Assembly (NCBI GenBank): GCA_026387935.1
Contig: JAPLKU010000003.1
Coordinates: 62,001-126,000 of the forward strand
Length of the DNA: 64,000 bases
Reading direction: 5' to 3'
Origin: Gemmatimonadota bacterium
GTDB lineage: Bacteria; Gemmatimonadota; Gemmatimonadetes; Gemmatimonadales; Gemmatimonadaceae
Part shown: in pieces, positions 60,601 to 64,000 of the stretch
Layout of the letters: every line of letters begins with the position of its first letter
Numbering within the stretch: the first letter of the stretch is position 1
Translations under genes and position numbers: made by a program
Notes under the pieces: model-generated
Database searches by the model: none
Told to the model about the DNA's origin: nothing
Seen by the model: only the letters and a program-made list of their open reading frames with translations

Positions 60601-60946
60601 CGGTGGCGGTGGCGGTGGTGGCCGCGGCGCAGGCCCGGGTCGCGGTGGCGCGCCGGCGGGCGAATCGTTCGGCAGCATCGCCGGCACACTCAGCGGGCCG
60701 ATGCTTGTGCTGCAGGCCGCCGACGAACAACCAACGGCGTCAGTCGTGACTGCAGCGAAGGATCGCCTCGCGGTCTACGATGCACTCAAGCGACGTTGGG
60801 AAGACGTCCAGAAGGTGGCGGTCACCGCGCTCAACGCCAAGCTGGCAGCGGCCGGCGTCGCGGTGGTGAAAGTCATTCCGCCGCCGAAGCCGCCGCGTGG
60901 CGCACCAGATGACGAAGGAGAGGACGAGCCGGCGCTCCGCAACTGA
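57656..60946 (+). CDS. Exported sortilin/VPS10-type BNR-propeller protein no. 3
   Basis: A 1096-residue exported protein. ATG 57656 is chosen because it gives a signal peptide (FRRLALAALVLSSALSSVVQ) and the open frame upstream is non-coding or GluQRS in another frame. It enters SLKWRMVGPFRGGRTKSAVG, the form seen in a distinct subgroup, and then repeats SVDAGKTWRNIGL, TTDGGRSWQKVLY, TTDGGNTWTQLAG, VNGGETWSSWYNQ and TTDGGKTWTTIVS. The shared middle LCGGQQESGSACVASRGNDG corresponds to the Cys region of nos. 1 and 2. Gly/Arg tracts occur at about 59098-59135 and 60588-60665. Function as for the other two is unproven. Confidence 0.86.
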   Translation: MSSFRRLALAALVLSSALSSVVQAQQAQASIPANATKSLKWRMVGPFRGGRTKSAVGVPSQPSVFYMGVINGGVWKTNDYGQRWTPIFDDQPSQSVGAIDVSLSNPNVIYVGSGEGLQRPDLSTGDGMWKSVDAGKTWRNIGLGDAQQIPRIVIDPKNPDRVFVAALGHPYGANAERGIFRTTDGGRSWQKVLYKDENTGGADIVMSPTDPNTLYAAMWEARQGPWENGAFSGPGTGLFKTTDGGNTWTQLAGGLPTFADGLGRMGIAVAPSFANRLFITATAGAKSGIWRSDDAGASWTRATDDNRIYGRGDDFAALTVDPKNPDIVYSANVVAWKSVDAGKTWRAHRGAPGGDDYQRYWINPNNPDIMLLVADQGAVITVNGGETWSSWYNQPTAQFYHVTADYNWPYNLCGGQQESGSACVASRGNDGSIGYREFHPVGASEYSYVAPDPLNPNIYYGGTVSRYDRRTGQTQNVSPNAGAGRGGGGGSGPNLFRGVRTMPLLFSPANPRKLYYSTNVLWETVDGGQHWTQKSPDLSRETWEAPKNIGKYLGTPAAASSRRGVIYTIAPSPIDTNTIWVGTDDGLMHVTRDNGKNWKDVTPPAIGPWAKISIVDASHFDANTAYTAVNTLRLDDLNPHLFRTTDGGKTWTTIVSGIEKGAPTNTIKEDPKRRGLLFAGTERTVWFSLDNGDNWHSLRSNLPGSSMRDLIIKDNDVAVATHGRSFWILDDISALRQWSEKAANDAATLFKPATATRVKYSLYTDSPVPPDEPMAENAPDGAVIDYYLKSDVTGPVTLQILGDKGRVVREYSSADKLEEPKDVGNWPVYWFRPPHPVSTKAGLNRMVWDLHYERPDGAGCSLPISATPRNTKCEPEGPWVLPGEYTAKLVVNGVAYTQKFNVRLDPRVKTPLATLQLQHSLSVGLYDAANVSLGSQGQITDLRNQLRDRKAKASGDVVTAIDALDAQLVALSGASVGGRGGRGGGGGGGRGAGPGRGGAPAGESFGSIAGTLSGPMLVLQAADEQPTASVVTAAKDRLAVYDALKRRWEDVQKVAVTALNAKLAAAGVAVVKVIPPPKPPRGAPDDEGEDEPALRN

Positions 60947-60950
60947 AACT

Positions 60951-61113
60951 GCGTGGCCGCTGAGATCCGCTGGGAAGAACGGAGAAATCGCAGAGACGGC
61001 AACAATAAGAACTTGGGGGAACTACGGCGACATGTACCGGTCGTTGCAGTTCCCCCATGGCGTGGTAGTCCCCGCGTACCTCAGCGTTGTTCTCCGCGAA
61101 TCTCGGCAGCCAC
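60951..61113. repeat. Intergenic palindromic element, copy 3 (degenerate)
   Basis: Between convergent BNR protein no. 3 and the M28 peptidase. Outer arms (GTGGCCGCTGAGATCCGC at about 60952-60969, and the complement-like GCGAATCTCGGCAGCCAC at about 61096-61113) still pair imperfectly. The central stem (61014-61031 with 61040-61057) matches at 15 of 18 positions, and the T5 tail of the other copies is missing. This is the most diverged of the three copies. Confidence 0.75.
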
Positions 61114-61129
61114 GCCTTAGAACTCCGCC

Positions 61130-63397
61130 CTACGGCACTACGTTCTTCTTCTCGAGCACATTCGCCGCCTTGTGCAACAGCGCGGCTTCCTTGTCGAGCG
61201 CGCCGGCAATACGCGTGAGTTGCGTGCTCGCCATAGCCCAGTCGTGATTGTCCATCGCCTCGCGTGCGCCCGGCATCGTCTTCACGCCATAGCCCGTGTA
61301 CAATCCGGGCGCGTAGAGCGAATGCTTAAACCAGGGACGCTTCGGCAATCCGTCCGCCAACAGCATTTCCTGGTCCGCCGTCTTGAGCAGCCCGTTCACC
61401 TGACCGAGCGCAATCGACGCCAGGTTGGCCGCGATCGCCGTCATCTGTGCGCGCTCGTAGCGCTGTGACGCGCGTGCCAGCGAGTCGAGCGCGTTGTCCA
61501 CCTTACTGAAGTCGATGTTCGGCACGAGCGCCTCGCGCTTGGGAGGCTGCAGCGGATTCCAGGGATCCATCGTCGCCGCAATCACGCCCTCGTCAAGCTG
61601 CCGGTTCGTCTCCGCAATTTTCGCGGCTTCACCATCGCGCAGGGCCTTGAGCTCCGCCGAGTACCCGCGCGCCGTTTCCACGAGCTGGTCAAACTGATAC
61701 GGCAGTACCTCGGCGTTCGCCGTCCGCATGATCAGCGTGCCGACCGTCTGCGCGAGCGCGCGCCCGTACGTGAACGTCGTATCGGCAAACTTCGTGTACC
61801 AATTGAATGAGTCGTAAATCGAGTGGTATACCCCGCCGCCACCTTCGCCTCCGAAGCCCAGATTCAGCGTCGGAATACCAAGGTGCTGAATGAACGGCGT
61901 GTAGTCCGAGCCAGAGCCAAGCGCGGCGATACGGAGATCCGCTCGCCCGCCACGTGCCTCTCCCTTCGCCTTCGCATCGCCACGCGAGATTACGGCCGCC
62001 TGCCACCGCTTCCACACCGACCCGCCCGTTTCGGGATCCGTTACGTCGCGGGCAACGGCGTTCACCAGGTTCTCGAGGTAGTGCGAGCCTTCGGCATTCA
62101 AGAATCCGCGACCGTTGCCGTCGGTGTTCAGATACATCACCGCTTTCTTCTGCAACTCATCGCCATGATGCTCGGCCCACTCCGTGGAGCCAATCAGGCC
62201 ATGCTCTTCGCCATCCCACGCCATGTAGACAATCGTGCGCTTCGGGCGCCAGCCCTGCTTGTAGAGCTCGCCCATCGCACGCGCCTCTTCGAGCTCAGCC
62301 ACGAGGCCTGAGAGTGGATCCGCGGCGCCATTCACCCAGCCATCCATATGGTTGCCGCGCATTACCCATTCGTCGGGCCACGTTGAGCCCGGCAGTTTCG
62401 CGATGACATCGTAGAGCGGCGTCTGCTTCCAATTGAACGCGAGCTTGAGATGCACGCGTGCCGCGCCAGGTCCGATGCGATAGGTGATCGGCAGCCCACC
62501 ACGCCACGCCTCAGGTGCCACCACTCCCGTGATCGCGGCGAGCATCGGCTGCGCGTCGGCGTACGAAATCGGCATCACCGGAATCTTCATGATCGTGACG
62601 GCGTCCTTGATGTCGAGACGCTTCGCATCCGCCGTCGCGCCAACACCAGGCGTGAGCGGATCGCCGGGATACACCGGCATGTCCATCACGCTGCCGCGCT
62701 GCACACCGTCTTTGGGACGCCACGGACCAACGGGATACACATCACCCTGCAGGTAGCCGTCGTCCTTGGGGTCAGAATAGATGAGGCAGCCCACGGCGCC
62801 ATGCTCGTAGGCGACCTTGGGCTTGATGCCGCGCCAGCTGCCACCGTAGCGCGCAATCACAATCGCGCCGCGCACGGAAATGCCGCGCTTGTCCAGCTCG
62901 TCGTAGTCTGCCGGCGTGCCATAGTTCACGTACACGAGCGGCGCGGTGACATCGCCGTCACCGGAGTACGAGTTGTACGTCGGCAGCTGCTCCGTCTTCT
63001 GGCCCGACGTCGCGTCTTCCTTCAGCACGGGTTCGTCGATGCGCGCCACGAACTTCGTCGGCGCCACCATCTCGAGCACGCGCTCCTTCGGCGTAGGGAA
63101 GAGTACCGAGTACTCCTCGATCTCCGCCTGCCATCCATATGACCGAAACCAATCGCGCACGCGCGTCGCGTTTTCCTTCTGGTACGGCGAGCCCAGGTGG
63201 TTGGGCCGCGCCGAGAGGATACGGAGTGATTCACGGATGCGACTCGGTTCCGGAATCGCCCGGAACTTCCCTTCCCACTCCCGCTGCGCCTTGCTCGACT
63301 CAGCGGTGTACCCGCGGAGCGGCGGATCTTCGATCGTCGCCGCCATCAATACAACGCCGGCGAACGAAAGGGCGGCGTACCGGATTGAACGATTCAT
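61130..63397 (-). CDS. Exported M28 family metallopeptidase with PA and transferrin-receptor-like dimerisation domains
   Basis: A 755-residue exported aminopeptidase/carboxypeptidase resembling glutamate carboxypeptidase II. ATG 63397 gives a signal segment (IRYAALSFAGVVLMAATI); the reading frame upstream is non-coding. A PA-like insert (GISVRGAIVIARYGGSWRGI, AYEHGAVGCLIYSD) precedes the catalytic domain. Co-catalytic zinc residues lie in GNHMDGWVNGAADPLSG, AWDGEEHGLIGS (Glu-Glu pair), MYLNTDGNG and FIQHLGIPTLNLGFGG. The helical C-terminus matches the TfR-type dimerisation domain. It probably digests peptides outside the cytoplasm. It is divergent from the DinB gene, with 128 bases between. 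Confidence 0.92.
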   Translation of the reverse strand: MNRSIRYAALSFAGVVLMAATIEDPPLRGYTAESSKAQREWEGKFRAIPEPSRIRESLRILSARPNHLGSPYQKENATRVRDWFRSYGWQAEIEEYSVLFPTPKERVLEMVAPTKFVARIDEPVLKEDATSGQKTEQLPTYNSYSGDGDVTAPLVYVNYGTPADYDELDKRGISVRGAIVIARYGGSWRGIKPKVAYEHGAVGCLIYSDPKDDGYLQGDVYPVGPWRPKDGVQRGSVMDMPVYPGDPLTPGVGATADAKRLDIKDAVTIMKIPVMPISYADAQPMLAAITGVVAPEAWRGGLPITYRIGPGAARVHLKLAFNWKQTPLYDVIAKLPGSTWPDEWVMRGNHMDGWVNGAADPLSGLVAELEEARAMGELYKQGWRPKRTIVYMAWDGEEHGLIGSTEWAEHHGDELQKKAVMYLNTDGNGRGFLNAEGSHYLENLVNAVARDVTDPETGGSVWKRWQAAVISRGDAKAKGEARGGRADLRIAALGSGSDYTPFIQHLGIPTLNLGFGGEGGGGVYHSIYDSFNWYTKFADTTFTYGRALAQTVGTLIMRTANAEVLPYQFDQLVETARGYSAELKALRDGEAAKIAETNRQLDEGVIAATMDPWNPLQPPKREALVPNIDFSKVDNALDSLARASQRYERAQMTAIAANLASIALGQVNGLLKTADQEMLLADGLPKRPWFKHSLYAPGLYTGYGVKTMPGAREAMDNHDWAMASTQLTRIAGALDKEAALLHKAANVLEKKNVVP

Positions 63398-63525
63398 GAG
63401 CCTGAGTCCTTTGTCAGTTTCAGCGGTTTCCACAGTCAAATCGGCTGTCGCGGGATGATATGACCGGCCTCGCTCAGCCGCCAGCCGGACGTTATCTTGC
63501 CAGTGCAACGAATGGAGCCATCCAA

Positions 63526-64000
63526 ATGAGCGTTCAGGGCGACTATGCGCGTCTGTTCGGTCGTGAGCTTGCGACAGTACGCGACCAACTGCTGGCCTAC
63601 CCCGATACCGCGTCCATCTGGGCGCTACCGGCCGGCCTCCCGAACTCAGCCGGAACGCTGGCGCTGCACATCGCCGGCAATCTGAGATTCTTCATCGGCG
63701 CGATGCTCGGCGATAGTGGTTACGTGCGCGACCGCGACGCCGAGTTCAGCCTGCGTGGCATTGACCGCGATGAGCTGGTGAAGCAGATCGAGGCGGCGGC
63801 CAACGAAGTCACTCGCGCGCTTGCCACCCTCGACGACTCGGAACTCGAAAAACCCTTTCCGGTCGAAGTCGCCCGTGTACGGCTGCCCACAGGTCGGTTT
63901 ATCGGCCATCTGGCCGTGCACCTCGGCTACCACCTGGGCCAAATGGACTACCATCGCCGCATCGTGACCGGCGTCAACAAATCGCTCGGCGCTCTCTCTC
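63526..64000 (+). CDS. DinB/DUF664-like protein (3' partial)
   Basis: The first 158 codons of a gene running off the window. ATG 63526 follows CCAA and gives VQGDYARLFGRELATVRDQL. The DinB four-helix pattern is visible with candidate metal His in LHIAGNLRFFIG and HLAVHLGYHLGQMDYHRR, the latter ending the domain, so little of the protein is probably missing. It is a distant relative of the DinB gene at 43046. Substrate unknown. Confidence 0.85.
   Translation, partial: MSVQGDYARLFGRELATVRDQLLAYPDTASIWALPAGLPNSAGTLALHIAGNLRFFIGAMLGDSGYVRDRDAEFSLRGIDRDELVKQIEAAANEVTRALATLDDSELEKPFPVEVARVRLPTGRFIGHLAVHLGYHLGQMDYHRRIVTGVNKSLGALS

Overview
This is a GC-rich, gene-dense bacterial window that looks like a soil or freshwater member of the Gemmatimonadota. 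The assignment is an inference. It rests on the many exported hydrolases (three sortilin/BNR-propeller proteins, two S9 peptidases, M28, M19 and a DUF5117-type metalloprotease, penicillin acylase), on the gene style, and on a caa3-type cytochrome oxidase operon. No rRNA, complete tRNA, CRISPR array, phage or transposase gene was seen.

Layout. 1-2176: the end of a cyclic-nucleotide-binding/aspartase fusion and a coupled small gene. 2337-6778: oxidase operon ctaC-ctaD-ctaE-subunit IV, closed by a perfect hairpin. 6794-9537: an HGSNAT/NagX-type membrane acyltransferase overlapping a DacB-type DD-peptidase. 9748-14419 (minus): threonine dehydratase, a broken response regulator, a broken saccharopine-reductase-like gene and a two-gene gluconate-dehydrogenase-like oxidoreductase. 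14638-20037 (minus): BNR-propeller protein no. 1 and a HEAT-repeat/cyclophilin fusion. 20142-30503: a relic of a [4Fe-4S] mono-cluster gene, a double-VOC exported protein, MFS carrier, amidohydrolase, VIT/CCC1 transporter, S9 peptidase, a relic of a second membrane acyltransferase, an ABC exporter and two small genes. 30635-37888: penicillin acylase, S9 peptidase and zinc metalloprotease. 37905-41567 (minus): a compact flavin electron-transfer operon (FMN-binding protein, ApbE, RnfD/NqrB-like membrane protein, duplicated-module lipoprotein). 41713-46681: small redox and housekeeping genes ending in a CDCC-containing BNR protein coupled to a TlpA thioredoxin. 46755-53855: BNR protein no. 2, two small genes, a DUF885 protein without HExxH, FKBP and beta-carbonic anhydrase. 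53932-64000: an orphan FecR-like protein, M19 dipeptidase, GluQRS, an unidentified gene remnant, BNR protein no. 3, M28 peptidase and a partial DinB gene.

Three things stand out. First, the FMN-binding/ApbE/RnfD-like/lipoprotein operon is the best candidate for a little-described system, probably an extracytoplasmic flavin-based electron route. Second, an intergenic palindromic element of about 165 bp occurs three times (9550-9712, 32879-33048, 60951-61113); its central hairpin is conserved in all three and has a T5 tail in two. Third, Gly/Arg-rich tracts (GGRGG type) interrupt seven exported proteins of five unrelated families, as though one kind of triplet-like DNA had spread into them.

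The window also holds at least four decayed genes, several too short or too broken to appear as open reading frames. The frameshifts at 12449 and 13183 lie in or beside C/G runs and could be sequencing errors. The [4Fe-4S] and acyltransferase relics carry larger deletions and are more surely real decay.
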